Shown: in pieces, positions 43,488 to 52,773 of the stretch | Numbering within the stretch: the first letter of the stretch is position 1 | How the letters are laid out: every line of letters begins with the position of its first letter | NCBI RefSeq assembly: GCF_010728325.1 | Contig: NZ_AP022570.1 | Location: 2,418,001 to 2,482,000, forward strand | Source of the DNA: Mycolicibacterium poriferae | Lineage (GTDB): Bacteria; Actinomycetota; Actinomycetes; Mycobacteriales; Mycobacteriaceae | Length of the DNA: 64,000 nt | Direction: 5' to 3' | Translations under genes and position numbers: made by a program | The notes under the pieces: generated by a model | What the model was told of the DNA's origin: nothing | What the model saw: only the letters and a program-made list of their open reading frames with translations | Databases searched by the model: none

Positions 43488-43533
43488 CGGTATCTCCTGT
43501 CTTCGGTGGCGACGCGGCCTGCAGCGTTGACCA

Positions 43534-43552
43534 TACTGAATTGCTTACTGTA
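43534..43552. promoter_or_regulatory. 19-bp dyad operator, site 7 (acyl-CoA carboxylase / LLM oxidoreductase)
   Basis: TACTGAAT-TGC-TTACTGTA matches the shared consensus at 13 of 16 arm positions with a 3-bp spacer. It lies 47 bp upstream of the carboxylase start and 13 bp upstream of the ATG at 43565. Confidence 0.5.
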
Positions 43553-43564
43553 GCGTCGCTCAGC

Positions 43565-44608
43565 ATGGGTGCTGGAGGCGGCCTGAAGGTGGATGCGGCC
43601 GTCGTCAGTCCGCTCGCCACCGCCGCGGACGCGGCGGTCCGCCTGCAGGGTCTGGGTTACGACGGCTGCTGGACAGCCGAGATCAACCACGACCCGTTCC
43701 TGCCGCTGGCGCTGGCTGCTGAACACACCACCAGCATCGACCTGGGTACCAGCATCGCGGTCGCGTTCGCCCGGAATCCGATGTCACTGGCCCAGATCGG
43801 CTGGGATCTCCAGGACTACTCCCGAGGCCGGCTCATCCTGGGACTCGGCTCTCAAATCAAGCCGCACATCGAGAAGCGCTTCGGTATGCCGTGGGGCAAG
43901 CCCGTGGCCCGGATGCGGGAGTTCGTGCTTGCGATGCGCGAGATCTGGTCGTGCTGGCGCAACGACACCCCACTGGATTTCCGCGGCGACTTCTACACCC
44001 ATACGTTGATGACGCCGATGTTCGTCCCGTCCGCACACAGCTTCGGGGTCCCCAAGGTCTTCGTCGCCGCGGTCGGGGATCGGATGACCGAGATGGTCGG
44101 CGAGGTCGCCGACGGGCTGCTCGCCCACGCGTTCACGACGCAGCGTTACCTCCGGGAGGTTACGGTGCCGACGCTGTCACGGGGCCTGCAGCGCGCAGGG
44201 CGGGCCCGCGCCGACGTCCAACTCGCGTGCCCGGTGTTCGTCGTGACCGGCCGCGACGACAACGAAGTCGCCACAGCTGCGACAGGCACCCGCAAGCAGA
44301 TCGCGTTCTATGCGTCCACCCCGGCCTACCGCAGCGTGCTGGAACTCCACGGCTGGGGGGAGCTGCAGACCGACCTGCACCGCCTGTCGCGTGCGGGGCG
44401 CTGGGATGAGATGGGCGCCTTGATCGACGACACGATCCTCGACGAGTTCGCGGTGGTCGCGCCGGTGCAGGACGTGGTGACGAAGATCAGGTCGCGCTGC
44501 GCCGGCCTGATCGACCGTGTGCTGGTGGGCTTTCCGTCGTCGATCGACGAGTCCACCATCGCCGAGTTGGTGACCGATCTGCGCGGTGGGACGAAGGAGA
44601 CGAGATGA
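43565..44608 (+). CDS. Luciferase-like (LLM) F420/FMN-dependent oxidoreductase
   Basis: This is a luciferase-family oxidoreductase of 347 residues from the ATG at 43565. A GTG at 43589, preceded by GGAGG, gives a start at VDAAVVSPLATAADAA and may be the true one. Family marks are GYDGCWTAEINHDPF, GTSIAVAFARNP and SRGRLILGLGSQ. It probably uses F420. Its stop overlaps the ATG of the P450 (ATGA). A coupled oxidoreductase and P450 suggests successive oxidation of one substrate; there is no evidence that the flavoprotein reduces the P450. Confidence 0.87.
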   Translation: MGAGGGLKVDAAVVSPLATAADAAVRLQGLGYDGCWTAEINHDPFLPLALAAEHTTSIDLGTSIAVAFARNPMSLAQIGWDLQDYSRGRLILGLGSQIKPHIEKRFGMPWGKPVARMREFVLAMREIWSCWRNDTPLDFRGDFYTHTLMTPMFVPSAHSFGVPKVFVAAVGDRMTEMVGEVADGLLAHAFTTQRYLREVTVPTLSRGLQRAGRARADVQLACPVFVVTGRDDNEVATAATGTRKQIAFYASTPAYRSVLELHGWGELQTDLHRLSRAGRWDEMGALIDDTILDEFAVVAPVQDVVTKIRSRCAGLIDRVLVGFPSSIDESTIAELVTDLRGGTKETR

Positions 44609-45843
44609 GCGTTCGGATCGCCGACGAAGCGGCCAGGGTGTTCGCCGACCCGAGTGCCTACGCCGACGAAGCGCGCCTGCATGCGGCGATGACACATCTG
44701 CGGGCCCACGCCCCGGTGTCGTGGGTGGATGTCGAGGGCTACCGCCCCTTCTGGGCGATCACCAAACACGCCGATATCATGGCGATCGAACGCGACAACG
44801 CGGTGTTCACCAACTCGCCCCGTCCGGTGCTCACCACCGCCGAAGGCGACGCCCAGCAGGCCGCGATGGGTGTCAGCACGTTGATCCACATGGACGATCC
44901 GCAGCACCGCAAGATCCGATCGATCGGCGCGGACTGGTTCCGCCCGAAAGCGATGCGCGCGTTGAAGGTCCGCGTCGACGAGCTGGCCAGAGACTTCGTC
45001 GACCAGATGTTCCGCCGCGGCGGGGAGTGTGACTTCGTCCAGGAGGTCGCCGTGAACTTCCCGCTCTACGTCATCATGTCGCTACTCGGCATCCCCGAGT
45101 CCGACTTTGCCCGCATGCTCACCTACACCCAGGAGCTGTTCGGCAGCGATGACACCGAGCTGCAGCGCGGCGCGACCATGGAGGAGCGCGGGCTCGCGTT
45201 GTTCGACATGTTCACCTATTTCAACGAGATCACCGCTGCACGGCGGGCTCAACCGACCGAGGACCTCGCCTCCGCGATCGCCAACGCCCGCATCGACGGG
45301 GAGCCGCTGTCTGACATCGACACGGTGTCGTATTACCTGATCGTCGCCACCGCCGGGCACGACACCACCAGCGCCACCATCTCGGGTGGCCTGCACGCCC
45401 TGATCGAACATCCCGACCAGTTGCACCGGCTCCAGCGCGAGCCCGCGCTGTTGCCGCTCGCCGTCGAGGAGATGATCCGTTGGGTCACGCCGGTCAAGGA
45501 GTTCATGCGGACCGCCCAACGGGACACCGTCGTCCGCGGCGTGCCGATCGCGGCGGGGGAGTCGGTGCTGCTGTCCTACCCGTCGGGCAACCGTGACGAG
45601 GACGTCTTCACCGATCCGTTCACCTTCGACGTCGGTCGCGACCCCAACAAGCACGTCGCGTTCGGCTACGGGGTGCACTTCTGTCTGGGAGCGGCGTTGG
45701 CCCGCATGGAGATCAACAGCTTCTACGCCGAATTGCTGCCACGGCTCACCTCGGTGGAACTGGCCGGGACGGCCGAGCACACGGCCACCATCTTCGTGGG
45801 CGGGCTCAAGCACCTACCCATCCGCTACGCGCTGACTGGCTGA
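44605..45843 (+). CDS. Cytochrome P450
   Basis: This is a 412-residue P450 with the I-helix motif ATAGHDTTS, ExxR in EEMIRW, and the heme loop FGYGVHFCLG with its ligand near C360. Conserved MDDPQHRKIR and GNRDEDVF segments are typical of bacterial P450s such as the CYP124/125/142 groups that act on methyl-branched or sterol side chains; that assignment is only suggestive. It is coupled to the LLM oxidoreductase and overlaps the convergent amidohydrolase by 19 bp at the 3' end. Confidence 0.93.
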   Translation: MSVRIADEAARVFADPSAYADEARLHAAMTHLRAHAPVSWVDVEGYRPFWAITKHADIMAIERDNAVFTNSPRPVLTTAEGDAQQAAMGVSTLIHMDDPQHRKIRSIGADWFRPKAMRALKVRVDELARDFVDQMFRRGGECDFVQEVAVNFPLYVIMSLLGIPESDFARMLTYTQELFGSDDTELQRGATMEERGLALFDMFTYFNEITAARRAQPTEDLASAIANARIDGEPLSDIDTVSYYLIVATAGHDTTSATISGGLHALIEHPDQLHRLQREPALLPLAVEEMIRWVTPVKEFMRTAQRDTVVRGVPIAAGESVLLSYPSGNRDEDVFTDPFTFDVGRDPNKHVAFGYGVHFCLGAALARMEINSFYAELLPRLTSVELAGTAEHTATIFVGGLKHLPIRYALTG

Positions 45844-47123
45844 TCGCCCGAGTTGCCGCGGGCGGCCGCGTGCAACGCCTCACCGCGCGAGCCCTTCTCA
45901 TGGTGTGACAGGGCCTGGATGGACACGTCGTGTCCTTCGGCGGCCTTGCGCAGAGCGCCGACGGTGGCCTGGTCTCTGGCGATGTGGCTGAACGGGTCGA
46001 AGTGGTACCAGCGCATCGCGTTCTCGAACGTCATCTTGTTGATCTCGTCGTCGGGCACGGCGTTGGCCTTGAGGACCTCGTCGAGTTGTTCGGGGGCCTC
46101 GGGCCACATCGAGTCGCTGTGCGGATAGTCGGCTTCCCAGCAGATGTTGTCGATGCCGATCTGGTTCCGCAGCGCCACCCCGACCGGGTCGGAGATGAAG
46201 CAGGTCAGGAAGTGCTCCCGGAACACCTCGCTGGGCAGCTTGCCGCCGAAGTCCTGACCCGTCCACGTGGAGTGCATCTCGTAGGTGCGATCGGCTCGCT
46301 CCAGGAAGTACGGGATCCACCCGGTGCCGCCCTCACTCAGCGCGATCTTCAGATCCGGATACTTCTTGATCGGCGCGGACCACAGCAGGTCGGCGGCGGC
46401 CTGGACGATGTTCATCGGCTGCAGCGTGATCATCACGTCCATCGGCGCATCCGGGGCGGTGATCGCCAACTTGCCCGACGAGCCGATGTGCACGTTCATC
46501 ACGGTGTCGGTGTCCACCAACGCCTTCCACACCGGGTCCCAGTATCCGTCGTGAAAGCTCGGATAGCCCATGGCTGCGGGATTCTCGGAAAACGTCAGCG
46601 CATGCACCCCCCGTTCGGCGTTGCGCCGGATCTCGGCGGCGCAGGCCTCGGCGTCCCAGATCACCGGCAGGGTCATCGGGATGAACCGCGCGGGGTACGC
46701 GCCGCACCACTCCTCGACGTGCCAGTCGTTGTAGGCCTGCAGCAGCGCCAGGCTGAACTCCGGATCCTCGGTGGCGAACAACCGTCCCGCGAAACCGGGG
46801 AACGACGGGAAGCACACGGACCCGAGGATGCCGCCGGCGTTCATGTCCTTGACCCGCTCGTCGACCTTCCAGCAGCCCGGCCGGATCTCGTCGAGACCCT
46901 GTGGTTCCAGCCCGTATTCCTCCTTGGGCCGGCCCGCCACGGCGTTGAGCGCCACGTTGGGGATCACCACGTCGCGGAACTGCCAGGTGTCGGAGCCGTC
47001 CTCGTTGTGCACCAGCCGTGGTGCCTCGTCCAGGTACTTCTTGGGCAGGTGGTTCTTGAACATGTCCGGCGGCTCCACCACGTGGTCGTCCACGCTGATC
47101 AGGATCATGTCGTCTTTGTTCAT
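45825..47123 (-). CDS. Amidohydrolase-2 family TIM-barrel metalloenzyme
   Basis: This is a 432-residue amidohydrolase, the third in the window. The metal motif is SVDDHVVEPPDMF near the N-terminus (residues 10-22), VNVHIGSSG carries a central His, and EADYPHSDS near residue 345 carries the late aspartate. It resembles mycobacterial hydrolases annotated near steroid and terpene catabolic genes. The ATG at 47123 lies just downstream of a degenerate copy of the regional operator. Its 3' end overlaps the P450 gene on the other strand. Confidence 0.88.
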   Translation of the reverse strand: MNKDDMILISVDDHVVEPPDMFKNHLPKKYLDEAPRLVHNEDGSDTWQFRDVVIPNVALNAVAGRPKEEYGLEPQGLDEIRPGCWKVDERVKDMNAGGILGSVCFPSFPGFAGRLFATEDPEFSLALLQAYNDWHVEEWCGAYPARFIPMTLPVIWDAEACAAEIRRNAERGVHALTFSENPAAMGYPSFHDGYWDPVWKALVDTDTVMNVHIGSSGKLAITAPDAPMDVMITLQPMNIVQAAADLLWSAPIKKYPDLKIALSEGGTGWIPYFLERADRTYEMHSTWTGQDFGGKLPSEVFREHFLTCFISDPVGVALRNQIGIDNICWEADYPHSDSMWPEAPEQLDEVLKANAVPDDEINKMTFENAMRWYHFDPFSHIARDQATVGALRKAAEGHDVSIQALSHHEKGSRGEALHAAARGNSGDQPVSA

Positions 47124-47131
47124 GGCCGCCG

Positions 47132-47151
47132 TCCTGTATTCGCTTACCGTA
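47132..47151. promoter_or_regulatory. Degenerate dyad operator, site 8 (amidohydrolase promoter)
   Basis: TCCTGTAT-TCGC-TTACCGTA matches the arm consensus at 13 of 16 positions, but the spacer is 4 bp rather than 3. It begins 9 bp upstream of the amidohydrolase ATG. It may be a weak or non-functional copy. Confidence 0.3.
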
Positions 47152-47162
47152 TGGACGACAGT

Positions 47163-48542
47163 TTAGCGCGCCAGATCTACCCGGTCGGCGGAGTCCAGTG
47201 ACGCGTCCCGGGTCTCGCGCATCACCAGAATTGCGACGAAGGTCAGCGACGCCGCGATGAACAGGTACAGCCCCACCCATGCGACACCGAAACTGGTAGC
47301 CAGCCAGGTGGCGATGAACGGAGCCACCGCGGCACCGAGAATGCTCGAGACGTTGTACGAGATCCCCGACCCGGTGTAGCGGACGTTCGTCGGGAACAGT
47401 TCCGGCAGCACCGCGCTCATCGGACCGAAGGTCAAGCCCATCAACGTCATTCCGATGATCAGGAACAGCAGCATGGTGCCCGCCGAGGTGTTGCCGGAGC
47501 CGAGCATCGGGGCGAACAGCGCGCCGTACACCATGATCCCGGCGGTCACCACCAACAACGTCCGTCGCCGCCCGAACCGATCGGCGAGCAGACCGGCGAC
47601 CGGCAGGGTGGCCGCGAAGAACAGCACCGCGATCAGCTGCAATTCCAGGAAGTCGACATAGGCGAAGCCGAGCCCCGCACCGTCGGGCGGCAGCTTGGCG
47701 GTGCCGAAGCTCAGCGCCCACGTCGTCACGATGTAGAACAAGGTGTACGTCGCAAGCATCACGAACGTGCCGATGATCAGCTGCCGCCAACTGGTGCGGA
47801 ACACCTCGGCCAGCGGCGTTTTGACCTTCTCGCCGCGAGCGACGGCCCGGCTGAACACCGGGGTCTCCAGGATGCGCAGCCGGACATAGAGTCCGATGGC
47901 GACCATCACCGCGCTCAACAGGAACGGCACCCGCCATCCCCAGGTGAGGAACGCGCCGTCCGGGTCGGGGTCGACGTTGCTGTGGCCCAGCATCAGGATC
48001 AGCCCCACGAACAGGCTGTTGGCCAGCAGGAAGCCCAGTGGCGCCCCCAGCTGCGGCCACATCGCGGCCCACCCGCGCTTGCCGGGGGCCGCGGTCTCGG
48101 TGGCCAACAGTGCCGCGCCACTCCACTCACCGCCGAGCGCCAGGCCCTGCGCGAACCGCATCACCGCGAGCAGCGCCGGCGCGACAAGGCCCACCTGGGA
48201 GTAGGTCGGCAACAGCCCGATCGCGAACGTCGCGACACCCATCAGCAACAACGAGGCGACCAGCGTGGTCTTGCGCCCCGCCCGGTCGCCGAAATGGCCG
48301 AACAGGATGGAGCCCACCGGACGGGCGACGAACGCGAGCCCGAAGGTGGCCAGCGAGGCCAGCAGCGCCGTGGTCGGGTCGCCCTTCGGAAAGAACAGGT
48401 GGGGGAACACCGAGACCGCCGCGGTGGCGTAGATGTAGAAGTCGTAGAACTCGATGGTGGTGCCGACCATCGAGGCGAGCACGATCCGGCGGCGGGGGAC
48501 CCCGTCGATCGTGTTGCCGTCCGAACCGTGACTGCTCTTCAC
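47163..48542 (-). CDS. Major facilitator superfamily transporter (metabolite:H+ symporter type)
   Basis: This is a 459-residue MFS protein with about twelve membrane segments. It shows TTIEFYDFYIYATAA in the first helix and the GHFGDRAGRKTTL loop between helices 2 and 3, both typical of the MHS group that imports organic acids such as shikimate, ketoglutarate or osmolytes. The GTG at 48542 follows GGAGGT. It lies at the right edge of the accessory region, 40 bp upstream of the amidohydrolase start in the same direction, and may supply that enzyme's substrate. Confidence 0.9.
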   Translation of the reverse strand: MKSSHGSDGNTIDGVPRRRIVLASMVGTTIEFYDFYIYATAAVSVFPHLFFPKGDPTTALLASLATFGLAFVARPVGSILFGHFGDRAGRKTTLVASLLLMGVATFAIGLLPTYSQVGLVAPALLAVMRFAQGLALGGEWSGAALLATETAAPGKRGWAAMWPQLGAPLGFLLANSLFVGLILMLGHSNVDPDPDGAFLTWGWRVPFLLSAVMVAIGLYVRLRILETPVFSRAVARGEKVKTPLAEVFRTSWRQLIIGTFVMLATYTLFYIVTTWALSFGTAKLPPDGAGLGFAYVDFLELQLIAVLFFAATLPVAGLLADRFGRRRTLLVVTAGIMVYGALFAPMLGSGNTSAGTMLLFLIIGMTLMGLTFGPMSAVLPELFPTNVRYTGSGISYNVSSILGAAVAPFIATWLATSFGVAWVGLYLFIAASLTFVAILVMRETRDASLDSADRVDLAR

Positions 48543-48593
48543 CGCACCTCCAGGTGGTCGGGCAAAGCCACATCATGCCAGCGCGGCGACGGA

Positions 48594-50132
48594 TCAGTTG
48601 GCGCGTTCCCAGATGGCGCGCACCGTGTCGATGGTGTCGGCCTCGGTGGGGGGTTTGTCGTCGCGGTAGCGCAGCACCCGGGCGAACCGCAGGGCCATCC
48701 CCCCGGGGTAGCGCGACGACGTCTGGATGCCGTCGAACGCGATCTCGACCACCTGCTCGGGACGCACCGAGACGACGTAGCCGTCGGTGGGGACGTCGGC
48801 CAGGCTCAGGAAGCGCTCGGTCTGCCAGGCCAGAATCTCGTCGGTCATCCCCTTGAAGGTCTTGCCGAGCATGACGAAGCCACCGGTTGCCGGGTCCAGC
48901 GCGCCGAGGTGGATGTTGGACAACTTGCCGGTGCGCCGGCCCGAGCCCCATTCGACCGCCAGAACGACGAGATCGAGCGTGTGCACCGGTTTGACTTTCA
49001 GCCAGCCCGCGCCCCGCCGGCCGGCCTCGTATGGTGCGGTGGGCGACTTGGCCATGACACCTTCGTGGCCGGCCGCGAGGGTGGCATCCAAAAACTCCTG
49101 GGCCGCAACGGTATCCGAGGTCGTCAACCGGTCGACGCGCTGCCGTGCGGGCACCACGGCGTCGAGCAACGCGATCCGCTCACCCGCAGGTAGGTCGAGC
49201 ACGTCGCGGCCGTCGATGTGCAACACGTCGAAGAAGAACACCGACAGTTGCTGGGCGCCGGCCGCCGCGACCCCGCCGCGCCGGCCGAACCGCGAAGCGG
49301 TGACCTGAAAGCGGTGGGGTCGGCCGTCGGGCCGCAACGCGATCGCCTCGGCGTCGGCGATCAACGTGCTGACCGGCAGGGCCAAAGTGGCGGCCTCGAT
49401 TTCGGGCAGCCGAGCGGTGACGTCGTCGAGGCTGCGGGTGTAGATCGCCACGGCCTGGCCGTCGCGGTGGATCTGCACCCGGGCACCGTCGAGCTTGGCT
49501 TCGAAGACGGCGGTGCCGCCCAGTCGCTCGAGGGCGTCCCCGACACCGGTCGCGGTCTGCGCGAGCATGGGCCCGACGGGTGTGCCCACCTGCAGCGTGA
49601 ACCGCTCGAGCGCCGCCGCACCGTCGGTCATCGCCGCGGCGGCCACCGCGGGCAGGTCACCGCTGAGCATCGCCGCGCGGCGCACCGCCGCGCCCTGCAG
49701 GTCGGCGGCCCGGGCGACCGCGTCGGCCATCACCCCGACCAGGGCGCCCTGGCGCAGTTCGCCGGTGAGCAGGCGGCGCAGGAACGTCTGTTCCACATCG
49801 GTGGCCGCACCGAACAGTTCGGCCAGCAGTTCGGCGCGGCGGGCCTGGGAGCCCTTCCCGGCGGTCGCACCGATCGTGCCGAACCGCTCGTCGACGTCGA
49901 GCACATCCAGCACCGGCTCCGTCGCGGGTTCCGGGACGGAGCGCAGAGCGGCCCAGCCGACACCGATCTGGCGTTGGGTCAACTCACCGGACAACCACGA
50001 CACGATGACGGCGACCTCGCGGGGCTCGGGCCCGGCGAGCCGCAGCAGATCGGCGATGCGCGCGACCTTGGCCAGCCGAGCCGACGTCCCGGCGACGTCC
50101 GCGGAAGCGCGGGCAACCTCTACCAGCAACAC
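48594..50132 (-). CDS. ligB: ATP-dependent DNA ligase LigB
   Basis: This is a 512-residue ATP-dependent DNA ligase. The nucleotidyl-transfer motif is [12 protein letters not shown] with the adenylated lysine K213. An N-terminal DNA-binding domain precedes it and the OB-fold part follows (WLKVKP is motif V). Mycobacterial LigB (Rv3062) is a nick-sealing enzyme that is not essential alongside the NAD-dependent LigA. This gene opens the conserved block that continues to nrdE. It is separated from the MFS gene by 51 bp. Confidence 0.93.
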   Translation of the reverse strand: MLLVEVARASADVAGTSARLAKVARIADLLRLAGPEPREVAVIVSWLSGELTQRQIGVGWAALRSVPEPATEPVLDVLDVDERFGTIGATAGKGSQARRAELLAELFGAATDVEQTFLRRLLTGELRQGALVGVMADAVARAADLQGAAVRRAAMLSGDLPAVAAAAMTDGAAALERFTLQVGTPVGPMLAQTATGVGDALERLGGTAVFEAKLDGARVQIHRDGQAVAIYTRSLDDVTARLPEIEAATLALPVSTLIADAEAIALRPDGRPHRFQVTASRFGRRGGVAAAGAQQLSVFFFDVLHIDGRDVLDLPAGERIALLDAVVPARQRVDRLTTSDTVAAQEFLDATLAAGHEGVMAKSPTAPYEAGRRGAGWLKVKPVHTLDLVVLAVEWGSGRRTGKLSNIHLGALDPATGGFVMLGKTFKGMTDEILAWQTERFLSLADVPTDGYVVSVRPEQVVEIAFDGIQTSSRYPGGMALRFARVLRYRDDKPPTEADTIDTVRAIWERAN

Positions 50133-50163
50133 GGCGTCAGCCTGACATGCCGCACCGACAGCG

Positions 50164-51792
50164 TCACGTCACGGCGAAATCGACGGAATGCCAGCCCGTT
50201 GCGCCGTCGGGAACCGGATCGGCCCGTTCGGAGGTCTGCGTGTAACCGGTGTTGTCGGTGGCGCGCACGGTGATCGTGTGCGGTCCCGGCTGCCGCGCCT
50301 CCCAGTCGAGACTCCACAGCCGCCACGTCTCGTCGGAGTAGGCGGCACCGAGCGTGGCCTGCTGCCATCGGCCCTCGCCGTCCGGGCCGTCGACGCGGAC
50401 CTCGACGGCGCGCACCCCGCGGTCCTGCGCCCACGCGACACCGCCGAACGTCACCGGTCCCGCGGGTACGTCCTGGCCGCTGCGGGGGACGTCGACGCGG
50501 GATTCGGTCTTGATCGGACCACGGGCCGACCAGCCCAGACGCGTCCAGTACGCCTCGGCGCGGTCGAAACGGGTGACCTCCATGTCGATCACCCACTTGG
50601 TGGCCGACACGTAGCCGTAGAGGCCGGGCACGACGAGGCGGGCCGGGTAGCCGTGCTCGACGGGAAGCGGCTCGCCGTTCATCGCGACGGCGAGCATCGC
50701 CTTCTCACCGGTGAGGGCGTCGACCGGGGTGCCGGCGGTCCAACCGTCGATCGAGCGGGACAGCACCATGTCGGCGTCGCCACGGACGCCGGCTTCGGCA
50801 AGCAGATCGCGCACCCGGTATCCCGTCCACACCGCAGTCGAAATCAGTTCGCCGCCGACCGGATTGGAGACGCAGGTCAGCGTGACGGGCTGCTCGACGG
50901 CTTCGAAGCGATCGAGGTCGCCCCAGCGGAAGGTCACCTCACGATCGACCATGCCGTGGATTCTGAGTTCCCACTGCTCGCGGCTGAGCTGAGGCACCGT
51001 CAGCGCGGTGTCGATGCGGTAGAAGTCGGGGTTGGCGGTGACGAACGACGGCAGGTCGACGTTCTTCGGTTGCACCGTCGGCGGAATCGGGGGAGCGGGC
51101 ACGTCCACCTCGGGCAGCGCGAACTGCTGTCGATCACCGGCCACCGACGAGGTCAGCCGGGTGATGACGGCCCCGGCCACGCCGCTGGCGACCCCGGCGC
51201 CGATCAGGCCCAGCGTGAGCAGCGAACGGCGTTTGGCGCGGTCGGGAGGCCCGGCCTCGCCGGCTTCACCACTTTCACCGGCTGCACCACTCTCACTGGC
51301 TCCGCCGGCTTCACCACTCTCACCGGCTCCGCCGGCTGGGCTGGTCTCACCGGCTCCGCCGGTGGTGGCGAACCGGTCCGATATCAGCAGCCGCAGAGTT
51401 CCGATACCGCATACGGCGCCGACGATGGTCGGGATGACGTCCACCGCGGAGCCCTGCGCGCGGCTGAGCACCGCGGCGCAGCCGACCACACCGGCGATAG
51501 CGATCATCGCGCTGCCGATCGGGCGGCGCTTGCGTTCCAGGAGTCCGGCGACAGCCGCGAGCAGCGCGATCACCACCAGCACGGCCACCGACAAGAACAG
51601 CTTGTCGGCCGTGCCGAACAGCTGGATCGCCCACTCCTTGACCGGGCCGGGGGTCAGCTCGATGACCGCAGAGCCGACCGCGGTACGCACATCGGCCTCG
51701 GGGCCGAACGCGGCACCGAGCAGTTGCGCGACACCGACGGCGACAGCGGCCGCGGCGATGCCGCCCGCCACGCGTAGGCCTTGAGCGCTCAT
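50164..51792 (-). CDS. Membrane-anchored sulfite-oxidase-type molybdopterin oxidoreductase
   Basis: This is a 542-residue protein with several N-terminal membrane segments (first ~135 residues) and a Gly/Ser/Ala/Glu low-complexity linker at residues 145-182. An RRSLLTLG twin-arginine-like segment before another hydrophobic helix follows, and then an extracytoplasmic sulfite-oxidase-like domain. The molybdenum-ligating cysteine is C307 ([11 protein letters not shown]). The dimerisation domain forms the C-terminal third. The linker DNA (about 51247-51360) is internally repetitive. It resembles the mycobacterial Rv0218 type. The physiological substrate is unknown. Confidence 0.87.
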   Translation of the reverse strand: MSAQGLRVAGGIAAAAVAVGVAQLLGAAFGPEADVRTAVGSAVIELTPGPVKEWAIQLFGTADKLFLSVAVLVVIALLAAVAGLLERKRRPIGSAMIAIAGVVGCAAVLSRAQGSAVDVIPTIVGAVCGIGTLRLLISDRFATTGGAGETSPAGGAGESGEAGGASESGAAGESGEAGEAGPPDRAKRRSLLTLGLIGAGVASGVAGAVITRLTSSVAGDRQQFALPEVDVPAPPIPPTVQPKNVDLPSFVTANPDFYRIDTALTVPQLSREQWELRIHGMVDREVTFRWGDLDRFEAVEQPVTLTCVSNPVGGELISTAVWTGYRVRDLLAEAGVRGDADMVLSRSIDGWTAGTPVDALTGEKAMLAVAMNGEPLPVEHGYPARLVVPGLYGYVSATKWVIDMEVTRFDRAEAYWTRLGWSARGPIKTESRVDVPRSGQDVPAGPVTFGGVAWAQDRGVRAVEVRVDGPDGEGRWQQATLGAAYSDETWRLWSLDWEARQPGPHTITVRATDNTGYTQTSERADPVPDGATGWHSVDFAVT

Positions 51793-51922
51793 GCCGCCAA
51801 GTTACCGCCGGGACGTACCCGAAAGCCTTACCGAACTATGTCATCCGCTAGGTTGCTTTACAGTTCGTCCACAGTTTGGAAAGTCCTAGAGAGCGCTGGC
51901 AGTGTCACGGAAAGGGAGCTAG

Positions 51923-52690
51923 ATGGAGATCGAGGGCAAGAAGGCCGTCGTCGTCGGGGGCGCGTCCGGGTTCGGGCGAGCGACCGCGGAGGCGCTGGCC
52001 AAGCGTGGCGCGGCCGTGGCCGTGCTGGACCGTCCCCAGTCGAACGGCAAGGAGGTCGCAGCCGAAATCGGTGGCACGTTCCACGAGGTCGACGTCACCG
52101 ACTTCGAGGGCACCGAGGCCGTGCTCAACGCAGCCGTCGACACCCTCGGCGGACTACACATCGCGGTCACCACGGCCGGCGGCGGGATCGCCGAGCGCAC
52201 CGTGAAGAAGGACGGCCCGCACAGTCTCGATTCCTTCCGCAAGAGCATCGACCTCAATTTGATCGGCACCTTCAACGTGAGCCGGCTTGCTGCATGGCAC
52301 ATGTCGAAGAACGATCCCGTCGATGACGAGGCCGAGGAGCGCGGCGTCATCATCAACACCGCGTCCATCGCGGCGTTCGAGGGTCAGATCGGGCAGGTCG
52401 CCTACACCGCCTCGAAGGCGGCGATCGCCGGGATGTGCCTGACCATGGCCCGCGACATGGGCAGCCTGGGTATCCGCGCTCTGGCGATCGCGCCGAGCCT
52501 GTTCGCCACCGGGCTGACCGAAGGCATCCCCGACGAATTCGCCTCGGTGCTGACGAAGGATGCGGCGTTCCCCAAACGGCTCGGCAAGCCCGAGGAGTAC
52601 GCCAAGCTTGCCCTGGCGATCGTGGAGAACCCGATGCTCAACGGGCAGTGCCTGCGACTGGACGCGGGACAGCGCTTCGCCCCCAAGTAA
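51923..52690 (+). CDS. SDR, 3-hydroxyacyl-CoA dehydrogenase type (HSD10-like)
   Basis: This is a 255-residue SDR with cofactor loop GGASGFG (12-18). The insertion between strand 5 and the catalytic region (WHMSKNDPVDDEAEERGVI) is typical of type-2 3-hydroxyacyl-CoA dehydrogenases (HSD10/17beta-HSD10). Catalytic Ser is in NTASIAAFEG and the Tyr-Lys pair in YTASK. It oxidises 3-hydroxyacyl-CoA or hydroxysteroids. AAAGGGAG precedes the ATG. It is followed by an ACAD10-type phosphotransferase, a common partner in fatty-acid-related clusters. Confidence 0.92.
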   Translation: MEIEGKKAVVVGGASGFGRATAEALAKRGAAVAVLDRPQSNGKEVAAEIGGTFHEVDVTDFEGTEAVLNAAVDTLGGLHIAVTTAGGGIAERTVKKDGPHSLDSFRKSIDLNLIGTFNVSRLAAWHMSKNDPVDDEAEERGVIINTASIAAFEGQIGQVAYTASKAAIAGMCLTMARDMGSLGIRALAIAPSLFATGLTEGIPDEFASVLTKDAAFPKRLGKPEEYAKLALAIVENPMLNGQCLRLDAGQRFAPK

Positions 52691-52773
52691 GGGGTGATCC
52701 GGCCTGGGTGTCGCCGCCGAGGACGTTCTCTGTTCGGGGACGTCCCCGCCGAAGTCGCTGGCAGGATGACGGC

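Noticed and set aside
46333..48126. A 597-codon open frame on the minus strand
   Set aside because: It runs in another frame of the same strand through both the amidohydrolase and the MFS gene. The protein is low-complexity and crosses two real genes.
50188..51777. A 529-codon open frame on the + strand
   Set aside because: It is antisense to the sulfite-oxidase-like gene. Its translation is His/Arg/Gly-rich and lacks any recognisable domain.
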